A DNA stretch of 64,000 bases from Paenibacillus macerans (GTDB lineage Bacteria > Bacillota > Bacilli > Paenibacillales > Paenibacillaceae), in NCBI RefSeq assembly GCF_900454495.1, contig NZ_UGSI01000002.1:1461001-1525000 (forward strand). The letters are read 5' to 3'. Positions 50,750 through 60,788 of this stretch are shown piece after piece (the first letter of the stretch is position 1; the number at the start of each line of letters is the position of its first letter). A model generated the notes under the pieces. That model had not been told where the DNA came from. It made no database searches and saw nothing but the letters and a program-made list of their open reading frames with translations. Position numbers and translations under genes: made by a program.

Positions 50750-51497
50750 GCTTATGATCGTTGACGACGAAGCCATCATTGTCAAAGGATTGCAGCATGT
50801 CATCCGCAGGATGAAGACGCCGTTTACGGATATCGTCGGGGTCAGCGACAGTGTGGAGGCGCTGCGCATGGCCGAGGAATTCAAGCCGGATCTGTTGATT
50901 ACGGATATTCAAATGCCGGAGCTGAGCGGACTGGATTTAATCCAATCGGTTTCGGAAAAGAAAGCCGCTTCCAAATTTATTATTTTGACCGGTTACGAAA
51001 CGTTTGATTATGCGAGGAAGGCGATACGTCTTCAGGTTGCGGATTATTTGCTCAAGCCGGTGGACCCGCAGGAGTTATCCGGCCTGCTGAACCGGTTGTC
51101 GATGGAGATTGTAGAGGAGCGAAGCCGGGGGCAAGCGGCAACGGATGCGGAAGAGCCTCCTGAGGATCAAGACAGCAATCATAACATTCGTAGATTCAAA
51201 GATTTTATTCACGGCAACTATATGAGAGACATTTCGCTGGAAGATGTGGCCGACTATTTGAACCTGCATCCGAGCTATGTGTGCAGTCTGCTGAAGCGGG
51301 AGACCCATCAAACCTTTGTGCAATATTTACGCGGATTTCGGATCAACAAAGGCAAAAAGCTCTTGCGCGAGCTGCCGAATCTTCCGCTGGAACAGGTCGC
51401 GAAGGCGATAGGCTTTAGGAGCCAGGCGCATTTCTACAAAGTGTTTAAACAAGAAAGCGGGGTTACCCCCGGAGACTACCGGAATATGAAAGATTGA
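50742..51497 (+). CDS. YesN-type AraC-family response regulator
   Basis: This 251-residue regulator has a receiver domain with the acidic pocket LMIVDDEA and phosphoacceptor Asp in LLITDIQMPELSG (near 54), then TGYETF and the KPV lysine. A C-terminal AraC-type pair of helix-turn-helix motifs follows (DISLEDVADYLNLHPSYVCSLLKRETHQTF and LEQVAKAIGFRSQAHFYKVFKQESG). It overlaps the kinase gene by 8 bp and is almost surely its partner. It probably activates the downstream ABC and glycosidase genes. Confidence 0.93.
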   Translation: MLKLMIVDDEAIIVKGLQHVIRRMKTPFTDIVGVSDSVEALRMAEEFKPDLLITDIQMPELSGLDLIQSVSEKKAASKFIILTGYETFDYARKAIRLQVADYLLKPVDPQELSGLLNRLSMEIVEERSRGQAATDAEEPPEDQDSNHNIRRFKDFIHGNYMRDISLEDVADYLNLHPSYVCSLLKRETHQTFVQYLRGFRINKGKKLLRELPNLPLEQVAKAIGFRSQAHFYKVFKQESGVTPGDYRNMKD

Positions 51498-51554
51498 GCC
51501 GAAAACCCGGCTTTATGAACTCGCATTTTATTTAAACCGTAAGGGGTGTGGTTT

Positions 51555-52508
51555 GTGAACGTAGCGAAAATCGCGGCGAGGGCGGCAAAGCCTGAACTGG
51601 GAACACGTCCCCGCTTCGCTGCCGTCTGGAAATACCGCTGGCTGTATGCGTTTATGCTTCCGGGCATCCTCTATTTTATTATTTTTAAGTATGTTCCGCT
51701 TTGGGGCTTGATTATGGCCTTCAAAAATTACCAGCCTTACGCGGGGCTTATGGGAAGCGAGTGGGTGGGATTCGCGCATTTCCAGCGTTTCTTCGGCATG
51801 GATGAATTCTGGCAATTGTTTCGGAATACGCTCCTGCTCGGGTTATACAACACGATTATCTACTTCCCGATCACGATTGTGCTCGCCCTGCTTTTGAACG
51901 AAATAAGAAAAGAGGCCTTCAAAAGAGTCGTGCAAACGCTCGTTTATGTGCCGCATTTCCTGTCATGGGTCGTGATCGCCGGGATCTCCTATGTGCTGCT
52001 GTCCACTGAAAACGGTATCATCAACAGCGGAATTACGGCTCTGAGCGGGCAGCCGGTTGAGTTTCTGACCAGCACCGCATGGTTCCGCCCGCTCATTATC
52101 CTTCAGCTCATTTGGAAAGATGCCGGATGGGGAACGATTATTTTTCTGGCGGCGCTTGCGGGCGTGAACACGCAGCTGTATGAAGCGGCCAGAATGGACG
52201 GCGCCAGCCGGTTCAGGCTGCTGTGGCATATTACGCTCCCGTCCATTCGCAGCGTGATTGTGGTGCTGTTTATTCTCCGGATGGGCACCTTCCTGGATCT
52301 TGGCTTTGAACAGATCTTCCTGATGCTGAACGCGATCAACCGCGAGGTCGGCGAGGTGTTTGATACGTATGTGTACCGGGTAGGGCTGCTGCAGGGACAA
52401 TTCAGCTACAGCACCGCCGTGGGCCTGTTCAAATCCGCGATCGGTTTTATCTTGGTCATTTTCGCCAATAAAATCGCCAAAATGTTTGGCGAAGAGGGGA
52501 TCTACTAG
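51555..52508 (+). CDS. Carbohydrate ABC transporter permease (LplB-like)
   Basis: This 317-residue permease is one of the two membrane subunits of a CUT1-type oligosaccharide importer of the LplB/YtcP group. It shows about six hydrophobic segments starting with YRWLYAFMLPGILYFIIFKYVP, and the ATPase-contact EAA loop YEAARMDGASRFRLLWHITLP near residue 211. GTG 51555 follows AAGGGG (51541-51546) by 8 nt. The importer's ATPase is not encoded here, as is common for this family, which shares a general MsmX-type ATPase. Confidence 0.92.
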   Translation: MNVAKIAARAAKPELGTRPRFAAVWKYRWLYAFMLPGILYFIIFKYVPLWGLIMAFKNYQPYAGLMGSEWVGFAHFQRFFGMDEFWQLFRNTLLLGLYNTIIYFPITIVLALLLNEIRKEAFKRVVQTLVYVPHFLSWVVIAGISYVLLSTENGIINSGITALSGQPVEFLTSTAWFRPLIILQLIWKDAGWGTIIFLAALAGVNTQLYEAARMDGASRFRLLWHITLPSIRSVIVVLFILRMGTFLDLGFEQIFLMLNAINREVGEVFDTYVYRVGLLQGQFSYSTAVGLFKSAIGFILVIFANKIAKMFGEEGIY

Positions 52509-52524
52509 AAAGGAGGGGCGGCCC

Positions 52525-53379
52525 ATGCATACGCATTCTACCCTATTAAGCCGGCTGTTTGACGCCTTTAACTATGTGCTGCTGAGCCTTGTGGGGTTGG
52601 CCATGTTTTTACCGTTTGTTTATGTGGTGATCACTTCATTTTCGAATCAGAACACCGTGTGGCCCACGGAATTTTCCCTGGAGCCCTACCGGTATATTTT
52701 CTCCACCCATACTTTCATGCAGAGCATCGGAGTATCCGTATACATTACGCTGGTGGGAACGTTTCTCAGCTTGCTGACAACCGCGCTGATGGCGTATTCG
52801 CTGTCCTACAAGGTTCTGCCCGGGCGGAGCGGCATCCTCCTGATGGTCCTGTTCACGATGGTGTTCCAGGGAGGGATGATTCCTACGTATTTCGTCGTCA
52901 AGAACCTGCACATGCTGGATACGACCTGGTCCCTGATCATTCCGGGGATGATCAGCGCGTTCTATTTGATCGTGATGCGCGATTTCTTCTCCAGCGTACC
53001 GCCCGAACTGCTCGAATCCGCGAAAATCGACGGCGCCCATGAACTGACGGTATTGCTCCGGATCGTATTTCCGCTGTCGCTTCCGGCTCTGGCCGCGTTT
53101 GGATTATTTTACGCGGTGGGTATCTGGAACCAGTATTTCAACGCGATCCTGTATATCAATAAACCGGATTTATGGCCGGTCCAGGTGATCCTCAGACAAA
53201 TCGTGATCCTGGCTTCCGCCGGACTCGGTTCGGGAGACGGTGGAGAGAGCGTGGCCTACTATGGGCAAGGGGTCAAAATGGCCGTGATCGTCGTTTCCAC
53301 GCTGCCGATTATGATCGTCTACCCGTTTCTGCAAAAGCATTTCGCCAAAGGCGCTTTGATGGGCTCCGTGAAAGGTTGA
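52525..53379 (+). CDS. Carbohydrate ABC transporter permease (YtcP/LplC-like)
   Basis: This 284-residue permease is the second membrane subunit. It has about six transmembrane segments and the EAA loop PPELLESAKIDGAHELTVLLRIVFPLSLPALA near residue 165. AAAGGAGGGG lies before ATG 52525, 16 bp after the first permease. It is followed by a MITE-like element of 205 bp before the binding-protein gene. Confidence 0.92.
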   Translation: MHTHSTLLSRLFDAFNYVLLSLVGLAMFLPFVYVVITSFSNQNTVWPTEFSLEPYRYIFSTHTFMQSIGVSVYITLVGTFLSLLTTALMAYSLSYKVLPGRSGILLMVLFTMVFQGGMIPTYFVVKNLHMLDTTWSLIIPGMISAFYLIVMRDFFSSVPPELLESAKIDGAHELTVLLRIVFPLSLPALAAFGLFYAVGIWNQYFNAILYINKPDLWPVQVILRQIVILASAGLGSGDGGESVAYYGQGVKMAVIVVSTLPIMIVYPFLQKHFAKGALMGSVKG

Positions 53380-53405
53380 CGAGATTGTTTTATTTAAAAG
53401 TGCGT

Positions 53406-53610
53406 GTTCAAAAAGTTGGGTTTTCAGGACCGAGAAGGTTGAATGAAGCTAGGGACTGAGTAGCGGAGCGTAGACAGATCTACGTGAGCAACGGAAATGT
53501 TTCCGAAGGAAACATGCTCCGAAAGCATATGCTTGGCCCGGCTGAATTCAAGATTCGACGCCCGATCCAGTCCCTGAACTACTTCGTCATGGGGAGACGA
53601 CTTTTTGAAC
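53406..53610. mobile_element. MITE-like element with 10-bp terminal inverted repeats
   Basis: The 205-bp element has perfect termini GTTCAAAAAG (53406-53415) and CTTTTTGAAC (53601-53610), no coding frame of its own, and internal hairpins (CGTAG..CTACG and ATGTTTCC..GGAAACAT). A shortened copy with the same flanks is at 30864-30907 and a right-end remnant at 34664. It lies within the operon, 26 bp before the binding-protein gene, and no target-site duplication is evident by eye. Confidence 0.6.
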
Positions 53611-53636
53611 AACCTCTAAAAAGGGAGGCATTAGGT

Positions 53637-55175
53637 ATGAAACGTAGAAATAGATTATGGAAAAAGTCGGGAGCCGCAGCGCTCATTTTGGTTCTGGCCG
53701 GCTCGCTGCTGGCCGGGTGCGGCTCCGACAAGGCAAACCAAGCAGGCTCCGGCGCGGACTCCGGTTCCGGTTCGGCTAATCAGCCGCTTAAAATCAAGAT
53801 GACCTTGAATTTTGACGGAAAGGAAGTTCCGCAAAAAGATAACGAAGTCGAGCGGGCGATGGAGCAATACACGAACACCGAACTTGATCTTACCCACATC
53901 TCCAGCAACGACTTCTGCACCAAGCTGCCGGTCATGATCGCCTCCGGCGAGCTGCCGCAGGTGCTGGCGAGCTGCGGCGCGCCCAATCAGTCCTATCTGA
54001 TCACGGCCGCCAAAAACGGGGCCTTCTGGGATATTACGGATCTGATCAAAGATTATAAAAATCTGGCCTCCATGCCTCAGCTTGTCTACGACAACGTATC
54101 CATCGAAGGTAGGGTTTACGGGATTCCGCGGTTCCGTCCCGTCTCCCGGTATACTTCGGTTTACCGTCAGGACTGGCTCGATCATCTCGGCATGCAGCCG
54201 CCTCAAACGCTTGATGATCTATACCAAATGTTAAAAGCGTTTACAGAGCAGGACCCCGACAAAAACGGCAAAAACGATACCGTAGGGGTTACGATCATGA
54301 TCAGCAACAACAATATCTCCTTTGACCTTAGCTCCGCTTTCGGCGCGCCCAACAATTGGAGCGAAACGGACGGAAAATTCGTGAAAGCGGAGGAGACGCC
54401 GGAATACCTGGAATATCTCAAATTTATGAAAAAGCTCTACGATGAAGGGCTGATGAACAAAGATTTTGCCTCGATCGATGTCGGACAAAACGAAGGCAAC
54501 CTGGAGAACGGCAAAGCCGGCGTGATTAACGCCACGACCAACAACGTGCTCGGCTTTCAAACCCGCGTCGAGAAAGTGAACCCCGCGGCGAAGCTGGATT
54601 TCGTCAGCGCCCTGGAAGGGCCGCAGGGACGGCGGGTGGCGGCGGACCGCGGCTCCAACGGCATTCTCATGTTCCCGAAATCGAGCGTGAAAAGCGAAGC
54701 GGAGCTGAAGCAGCTGCTGGCTTTCTTTGACAAGCTGGCCGACAAGGAAATGGCGGACCTGCTGGAGTGGGGGATCGCAGGCAAGCACTACGAAATCAAA
54801 GACGGGAAGGCGGTTCGCCTCAACCAGGAGCTTTACGATAATGAGGTTTCCTTCCCCTACAACAAACCTCTTGTGACGGTGCCTTTAACTGCGATCAAAA
54901 CGCCGGGCGACCTTGATCCGATCTCCGAGAAAGTGCTTCAGGTCGAGAAGGAAAACGAGCAATTCGCGGTCAAGGACCCTACGATGAGCCTGGTCTCCGA
55001 TACATGGGCGGAACGCGGCGCGGAACTGACGCAAATCCTGATTGACGCCAAAGTGAAATTTATCATGGGCAAGTTGGATGAGAACGGCTGGAAGCAGCAG
55101 CTGGAGAAATTTAAGCAAGCGGGCGGCGACAAGGTGGCCGAAGAGTATGCCGCCGCATTGGCCAAATCGAAATAG
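53637..55175 (+). CDS. Solute-binding lipoprotein of the xylo-oligosaccharide importer
   Basis: This 512-residue lipoprotein has a lipobox SLLAGC at residues about 23-28 (ILVLAGSLLAGCGSD), followed by a Ser/Gly-rich spacer. The rest is a large-ligand solute-binding fold of the CUT1/LplA class, with the RVYGIPRFRPVSRY segment and an unstructured linker. AAGGGAGG lies 8 nt before ATG 53637; longer upstream frames read through the MITE and are rejected. With the two permeases it probably imports aldouronate or other xylan oligomers. Confidence 0.92.
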   Translation: MKRRNRLWKKSGAAALILVLAGSLLAGCGSDKANQAGSGADSGSGSANQPLKIKMTLNFDGKEVPQKDNEVERAMEQYTNTELDLTHISSNDFCTKLPVMIASGELPQVLASCGAPNQSYLITAAKNGAFWDITDLIKDYKNLASMPQLVYDNVSIEGRVYGIPRFRPVSRYTSVYRQDWLDHLGMQPPQTLDDLYQMLKAFTEQDPDKNGKNDTVGVTIMISNNNISFDLSSAFGAPNNWSETDGKFVKAEETPEYLEYLKFMKKLYDEGLMNKDFASIDVGQNEGNLENGKAGVINATTNNVLGFQTRVEKVNPAAKLDFVSALEGPQGRRVAADRGSNGILMFPKSSVKSEAELKQLLAFFDKLADKEMADLLEWGIAGKHYEIKDGKAVRLNQELYDNEVSFPYNKPLVTVPLTAIKTPGDLDPISEKVLQVEKENEQFAVKDPTMSLVSDTWAERGAELTQILIDAKVKFIMGKLDENGWKQQLEKFKQAGGDKVAEEYAAALAKSK

Positions 55176-55194
55176 CAAAAGCGGAGGTATTTCC

Positions 55195-57267
55195 ATGCAA
55201 CGGCTAAGCCATCACAGTGAGGTTTACAAATGCTGGCTGCGGTACCCGGCGGTCAACGATCCGGAAAAACTGAATGAATACCGAAAGTGGTGCGGGGAGC
55301 TTGTCTCCCCGGCCGCCGCCGGCATCGTGCTTGAATCGGCAATTGAGGAGCTTCACCTTGGCATTCTCGCGATAACCGGTTCGAGTCCGCAGGATCGACA
55401 GTCCCCCACCGCAGCCCATTATATTTTGCTGGGCACCTGGGGGCAGTCGGATGCGATCGACGAAGCTTTATCCTCGCTATCCACTTCATCCGCGGATAGT
55501 TACATACTCAAAACTTTGCCTTTGGACGGGCGGAAGTGCCTGCTCGCCGCCGGGCGATCGGACCGCGGAACTTTATACGCGGCTTTTCATCTGCTTAGGC
55601 TTATGCAAATGGGAAGCGCGCTCGAGGACCTGGATATTCAGGAAGCTCCCATGGACGGACTAAGGATGATCAACCAGTGGGACAACATGGACGGCAGCAT
55701 TGAACGCGGGTACGCGGGGCAATCGATCTTTTACGAAAATAACCGTATCGTCGGCGATCTTTCCCGAATCAAGGATTATGCCCGGCTGCTGTCCTCTACG
55801 GGAATCAACGCGATATCCATCAACAACGTCAATGTTCATCAACACGAATCGCTGCTCATCACGCAGCCGCAGTTGTCCGAAGTGGTCCGGGTTGCCGAGG
55901 TACTGCGCAGGTATGGCATCGCGACGTTTCTAAGCATTAATTTTGCAAGCCCGATGCAGGTTGGAGATTTGCCCACAGCCGATCCGCTTGATGAGGGGGT
56001 CAGAGCGTGGTGGAAAAATGCGGCCAAGGAAATTTACCGGGCTATTCCCGATTTCGGCGGGTTCCTGGTCAAGGCGGATTCCGAATCCCGCCCCGGGCCG
56101 TTCACGTACGGCCGCAACCATGTCGACGGGGCGAACATGCTGGCGGAAGCGCTGCGGCCTTACGGCGGCACCGTGATATGGCGCTGCTTCGTTTACAACT
56201 GTCAGCAGGACTGGCGCGATCGCAGCACGGACCGGGCCCGAGCCGCCTACGATCATTTCACGCCGCTCGACGGTCATTTCCACGACAATGTGATTTTGCA
56301 GATCAAAAACGGGCCGCTGGATTTTCAGGTCCGCGAGCCGGTATCGCCATTGTTCGGGGCTTTGCCTTCGACGAACCAAGTGCTGGAGCTGCAAATCGCT
56401 CAGGAATATACGGGGCAAGCGAGGCATGTCTGCTATCTGGTGCCGCAGTGGAAGGAAGCGCTTGAGTTCGACACGTTTGCCCGCGGCGAAGGCTCCACCG
56501 TGGCCAAGGCAGTGTCCGGCTCGCTGTTTGGCCGAAGGCTTGGCGGGATCGCGGCCGTATCCAATATCGGGAACGACGCGAACTGGACGGGACATGTTTT
56601 GGCCCAGGCGAATTTATACGGATTTGGCCGTTTGAGCTGGAACCCGCGGCTGACCGCGGAACAGATTGCCAGAGAGTGGATTTATTTAACGTTCGGCACC
56701 GAGCCGAGGCTGGTGGAGACCATTCTGAACATCCTCTTAAACTCCTGGCGGGCCTATGAAAACTACACCGCCCCGCTTGGCGTCGGCTGGATGGTGAATC
56801 CGGATCATCATTACGGGCCGAACGTGGATGGCTACGAATATTCCAGGTGGGGCACCTATCATTTTGCCGACAGGGACGGCATCGGCGTGGACCGGACCGT
56901 GAAGACGGGAACCGGATACGCCGCCCAATATTATAAACCGCATGCGGACCGTTATGAATCGCCGGATACGTGCCCGGACGAATTGCTGCTGTTTTTCCAC
57001 CATGTTCCGTATACCCATAAGCTGCATTCCGGCAAAACGGTTATTCAACATATTTACGACACGCATTTTGCCGGGGCGGAGCAGGCGGCGGACTTTCTGG
57101 AATCGTGGCTGACCCTGGAAGGAAGCATGGACGCCCGGCAGTTCGAGAATGTGCGCGGCCGTCTTCAGCAACAAGCACAGCACGCCTTGGAATGGCGGGA
57201 TCAAATCAATACGTATTTTTTCCGTAAGTCCGGTATTGCCGACGAACACGGGCGTACGATCTATTAG
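55195..57267 (+). CDS. aguA: GH67 alpha-glucuronidase
   Basis: This 690-residue cytosolic enzyme removes 4-O-methylglucuronic acid from the non-reducing end of aldouronates. GH67 residues are visible in order: general acid region VKADSESRPGP (near 295), FTPLDGHFHDN (near 360, catalytic Asp) and VREPVSPLFG (near 380, catalytic Glu). The length fits bacterial GH67 enzymes (about 680). GCGGAGGT lies 6-7 nt before ATG 55195, 19 bp after the binding-protein gene. No signal peptide is seen, so it acts after import. Confidence 0.93.
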   Translation: MQRLSHHSEVYKCWLRYPAVNDPEKLNEYRKWCGELVSPAAAGIVLESAIEELHLGILAITGSSPQDRQSPTAAHYILLGTWGQSDAIDEALSSLSTSSADSYILKTLPLDGRKCLLAAGRSDRGTLYAAFHLLRLMQMGSALEDLDIQEAPMDGLRMINQWDNMDGSIERGYAGQSIFYENNRIVGDLSRIKDYARLLSSTGINAISINNVNVHQHESLLITQPQLSEVVRVAEVLRRYGIATFLSINFASPMQVGDLPTADPLDEGVRAWWKNAAKEIYRAIPDFGGFLVKADSESRPGPFTYGRNHVDGANMLAEALRPYGGTVIWRCFVYNCQQDWRDRSTDRARAAYDHFTPLDGHFHDNVILQIKNGPLDFQVREPVSPLFGALPSTNQVLELQIAQEYTGQARHVCYLVPQWKEALEFDTFARGEGSTVAKAVSGSLFGRRLGGIAAVSNIGNDANWTGHVLAQANLYGFGRLSWNPRLTAEQIAREWIYLTFGTEPRLVETILNILLNSWRAYENYTAPLGVGWMVNPDHHYGPNVDGYEYSRWGTYHFADRDGIGVDRTVKTGTGYAAQYYKPHADRYESPDTCPDELLLFFHHVPYTHKLHSGKTVIQHIYDTHFAGAEQAADFLESWLTLEGSMDARQFENVRGRLQQQAQHALEWRDQINTYFFRKSGIADEHGRTIY

Positions 57268-57308
57268 AGGTCGCACTATTATTAGGAACGGAAAGAGGGC
57301 GAGAGGCG

Positions 57309-60300
57309 ATGAATAAGAAGAGACGGTTTAACGACGGTTGGGAATTTGCCAAAAGCGGTCTGGAGACCGCAAGTCCGGGCGAACTGAGCTTTAAACCGGT
57401 CGATATTCCTCATGACTGGCTGATCTACAATACGCTGGATCTGTACGAAAACAGCATCGGCTGGTATAGGAAAACGTTCACGTATACAGGCAGCGATGAG
57501 CAGGTATTGTTGGCCTTCGACGGGGTTTACATGGACTCTACTTTGTATGTGAACGGGCAGCAGATCGGGGAGTGGAAATACGGCTATTCCTCCTTCGAGC
57601 ATGAAATCACGGAGGCGCTGGCAGCCGGGGAAAACGAAATTGTGCTCAAGGTTGTGTTTCGAAGTCCCAACAGCAGGTGGTATTCCGGCGCCGGGATTTA
57701 CCGCAATGTGTGGCTGAAAACGCGGGGCCGCAGCCATATTGTCACGAATGGGATCTATGTTTCAGCCGCGCGGGACGGAGACGAATGGCAGGCGGATATC
57801 GAAACCGAGTTAAAGCTTGATCGGGATGCGGTGCTCACTCATACGCTTTTGTACAAAGGGGAGATCATTCAGTCCAGTGCGGAACAGGTCTCGCCAGGGG
57901 CAGGACACAACGATTCCGCCGTCATTCTGAACCTGCAAAAGCTGACGGTTCCTGACCCGCAGCTTTGGAGCACGGAAGCGCCGCATTTGTATACGCTCGT
58001 GACCGAGCTGCGGCCGGCTGCGGCGGGAGCGGGCGGCTCCGCCGGCGGCCCGGTTATTGAAACCGTTGCCCAATCCGTCGGATTCCGGGAGATCCGCCTT
58101 GATCCGAACGCAGGTTTCTTTTTGAACGGGAAACACATGAAATTGAACGGCGTTTGCGAACACCACGATCTCGGCGCTTTGGGAGCGGCGTTCAACAAAG
58201 AAGCCTTGCGGCGGAGATTGCGGATTTTGCGGGAGATGGGCGTCAATGCGATCCGGACGGCCCACAATATGCCGGCGCCTGAGCTGATGGATTTGGCGGA
58301 TGAGATGGGGTTGCTGGTCGTGTCCGAAGCTTTTGACATGTGGGAAAGACCAAAAACCGCTTACGATTACGCACGCTTTTTCAAAGATTGGGCCGCTGTG
58401 GACGTAAAGAGCTGGGTCAGGCGGGACCGCAACCACCCCAGCCTTTTGCTGTGGAGCATCGGGAATGAAATCTATGATACTCATGCAGATGAAAGAGGGC
58501 AGGAAATCACCAGGCTGCTGATGGCGGAAGTGCGCAAATCCGATCCGAAGCAGAACGCCCGGGTGACGATCGGCTCCAATTACATGCCTTGGAAAAATGC
58601 CCGGAAATGCGCGGATCTCGTCAAGGTCGCAGGCTACAATTATGCGGAAAAATACTACCGCCAGCATCATGCCGAGCATCCGGACTGGATCATCTACGGC
58701 AGTGAAACGGCTTCGGTCGTGCAGAGCCGGGGCGTGTACCATTTCCCGTTCGAGCAGTCCATTCTGGCCGATGACGATGAGCAGTGCTCGGCGCTCGGGA
58801 ACAGCTCCACCAGCTGGGGGGCGAAGTCGGCGGAAGCTTGCATTTTGGCGGAAAGGGATACTCCGTTCTCCTTGGGGCAGTTCATTTGGACCGGGTTTGA
58901 CTATATCGGGGAGCCGACCCCGTATCATACGAAAAACGCCTATTTTGGGCAAATTGACACGGCTACGTTCCCCAAAGACTCGTATTACATCTATCAGGCG
59001 GAATGGACGAATTACAAAGAGCGGCCGATGGTGCATCTTTTTCCGTACTGGGATTTCAATCCCGGGCAAATGATCGATGTCCGCGTCTGCTCGAACGCCC
59101 CCCGAGTGGAACTGTTCTGCAATGGCGTGACCGTGGGGAGCCGCGAGATCGACCACAAGCATGGGCAAGAGCTGGCCGGATGGTGGAAGATCCCTTATCG
59201 TGAAGGGGAGATCAAAGCCATCGCTTATGATGAGCACGGCCGGGTGATTGCGGCCGACGTCCGCACCTCTTTCAAAGACGCGAGACAAATCAAGCTGAAG
59301 CCGGATAAGGAATCTCTGATCGCAAACGGAACGGATCTTATTTTCGTGGAAATTACGATGGAGGATGAGGACGGGCGGCCCGTGGAGAACGCGAACAACC
59401 GGGTGTTCGTTGAAGTTACGGGAGCGGGCCGGCTGGTGGGGCTCGATAACGGAGACAGCACGGATTACGATCCGTACAAAGGGTTAAGCCGAAGATTGTT
59501 CAGCGGAAAATTGATGGCGATCGTTGCGGCCGGTACTGAGCCGGGCACAATCCGGATGAAGGTGAGTTCAATCGGCATGGACAGCCGGACGCTGGAGTTT
59601 GCCGCCCTGCCTTGTGCGGAAGAGGAGCTGCGGGGAATCTCCGCTCAACAGAGTAATCGGGAACTGCCTATCGTTATGGGAAACCCGGACGAAATTCCGC
59701 TGCGTAAAATCGAATTGCTCAGCCGCTCGGGACAGCATTTGGACGATACGAAATCGATGGTTGAGGTTGAAGCGAAACTGTACCCTCACAACACTACCTA
59801 TACGGAAGTGGAATGGAGCGTGGTCAACGATGCCGGCATTCCTTACAATCTGGCGCAAATGGAGGACAATGGCCATATGGCGCGAATTACGGCGTTAGGG
59901 GATGGAAATTTTCGCGTTCGGTGCACCAGCAAAAACGGCAGCGACAAAATCAAGCTGATCTCCGAGCTGGAGTTTACGGCCTCCGGACTAGGCATGGCGG
60001 GTAAGGACCCTTACGGCTTTATCTCCGCCGGGCTGTACGACTACAGCCAAGGCGAACTCGGCAACGGCAACGAAAGAGGCGTAGCCACCAGCAGGGATGG
60101 GGAAACCCGGGTCGGATTCCGGAATCTCGATTTCGGTTCCCATGGCTCGAATGAGATTACCATCCCCATCTTTGCCTTAACCAGCGAACCTTACCCGCTG
60201 CAGATTTGGGAAGGCATGCCGGGCGAAGCGGGCAGCGAGCTGCTGGCCGATGCCGTGTACCAAAAAGAAACGAAATGGAACGTGTACCAGGAGGAAACGT

Positions 60301-60764
60301 TCCGCCTAAACAAGCGGCTCCGCGGCATTACTTCGATTTGTTTTGTGCTCAGGCAGAAGGTTCATATCAAAGGTTTTTATTTTACCCGTCAGAATCGGGC
60401 CTTTGCGCAAAACGCCGCCGCGGACTGCGATCACATCTATGGCGATTCCTTCAAGATCGTGGACAGCCGCGTCGAAGGCATCGGCAATAATGTCTCCCTG
60501 GAGATCAAGGAGATGGACTTTACGGCGGAAGGCGCCGCAAAGCTGGCCGTTTACGGACATTCGCCGATCGATAAAAATACGCTTCACGTGCGGTTCTCCG
60601 GTCAGGACGGCGAAAGCCGGCAGCAGCTGATCGAGTTTGCGCACACCGACGGTTACGAGGTGAAGGAGTTTCCTTTGGACAAGGTGACCGGCGTGCAGAA
60701 TGTGACGTTTATCTTTTTGCCGGGGAGCCGTTTCGACTTTGGCTGGTTCCGGTTTGAACGGTAA
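57309..60764 (+). CDS. GH2-family glycosidase (beta-galactosidase-like)
   Basis: This protein of 1151 residues is a large GH2 enzyme. The order is a sugar-binding jelly-roll (about 1-165), an Ig-like domain (about 170-270), a TIM barrel (about 275-600) with acid/base Glu in WSIGNEIYD (near 386) and a nucleophile-region Glu in IYGSETASV (near 465), then a DUF4982-type segment and further beta domains to the C-terminus. It lacks a signal peptide, so it is cytosolic. The family includes beta-galactosidases, beta-glucuronidases and mannosidases; the exact specificity is not decided by sequence. It lies 41 bp after aguA and 24 bp before the GH43 gene. Confidence 0.88.
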   Translation: MNKKRRFNDGWEFAKSGLETASPGELSFKPVDIPHDWLIYNTLDLYENSIGWYRKTFTYTGSDEQVLLAFDGVYMDSTLYVNGQQIGEWKYGYSSFEHEITEALAAGENEIVLKVVFRSPNSRWYSGAGIYRNVWLKTRGRSHIVTNGIYVSAARDGDEWQADIETELKLDRDAVLTHTLLYKGEIIQSSAEQVSPGAGHNDSAVILNLQKLTVPDPQLWSTEAPHLYTLVTELRPAAAGAGGSAGGPVIETVAQSVGFREIRLDPNAGFFLNGKHMKLNGVCEHHDLGALGAAFNKEALRRRLRILREMGVNAIRTAHNMPAPELMDLADEMGLLVVSEAFDMWERPKTAYDYARFFKDWAAVDVKSWVRRDRNHPSLLLWSIGNEIYDTHADERGQEITRLLMAEVRKSDPKQNARVTIGSNYMPWKNARKCADLVKVAGYNYAEKYYRQHHAEHPDWIIYGSETASVVQSRGVYHFPFEQSILADDDEQCSALGNSSTSWGAKSAEACILAERDTPFSLGQFIWTGFDYIGEPTPYHTKNAYFGQIDTATFPKDSYYIYQAEWTNYKERPMVHLFPYWDFNPGQMIDVRVCSNAPRVELFCNGVTVGSREIDHKHGQELAGWWKIPYREGEIKAIAYDEHGRVIAADVRTSFKDARQIKLKPDKESLIANGTDLIFVEITMEDEDGRPVENANNRVFVEVTGAGRLVGLDNGDSTDYDPYKGLSRRLFSGKLMAIVAAGTEPGTIRMKVSSIGMDSRTLEFAALPCAEEELRGISAQQSNRELPIVMGNPDEIPLRKIELLSRSGQHLDDTKSMVEVEAKLYPHNTTYTEVEWSVVNDAGIPYNLAQMEDNGHMARITALGDGNFRVRCTSKNGSDKIKLISELEFTASGLGMAGKDPYGFISAGLYDYSQGELGNGNERGVATSRDGETRVGFRNLDFGSHGSNEITIPIFALTSEPYPLQIWEGMPGEAGSELLADAVYQKETKWNVYQEETFRLNKRLRGITSICFVLRQKVHIKGFYFTRQNRAFAQNAAADCDHIYGDSFKIVDSRVEGIGNNVSLEIKEMDFTAEGAAKLAVYGHSPIDKNTLHVRFSGQDGESRQQLIEFAHTDGYEVKEFPLDKVTGVQNVTFIFLPGSRFDFGWFRFER

Positions 60765-60788
60765 TTCGGAGAGGAGAGAGCTCCAAAA

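Noticed and set aside
53484..53636. Upstream extension of the binding-protein gene
   Set aside because: This part lies in the MITE-like element, whereas a signal peptide and lipobox begin at ATG 53637.
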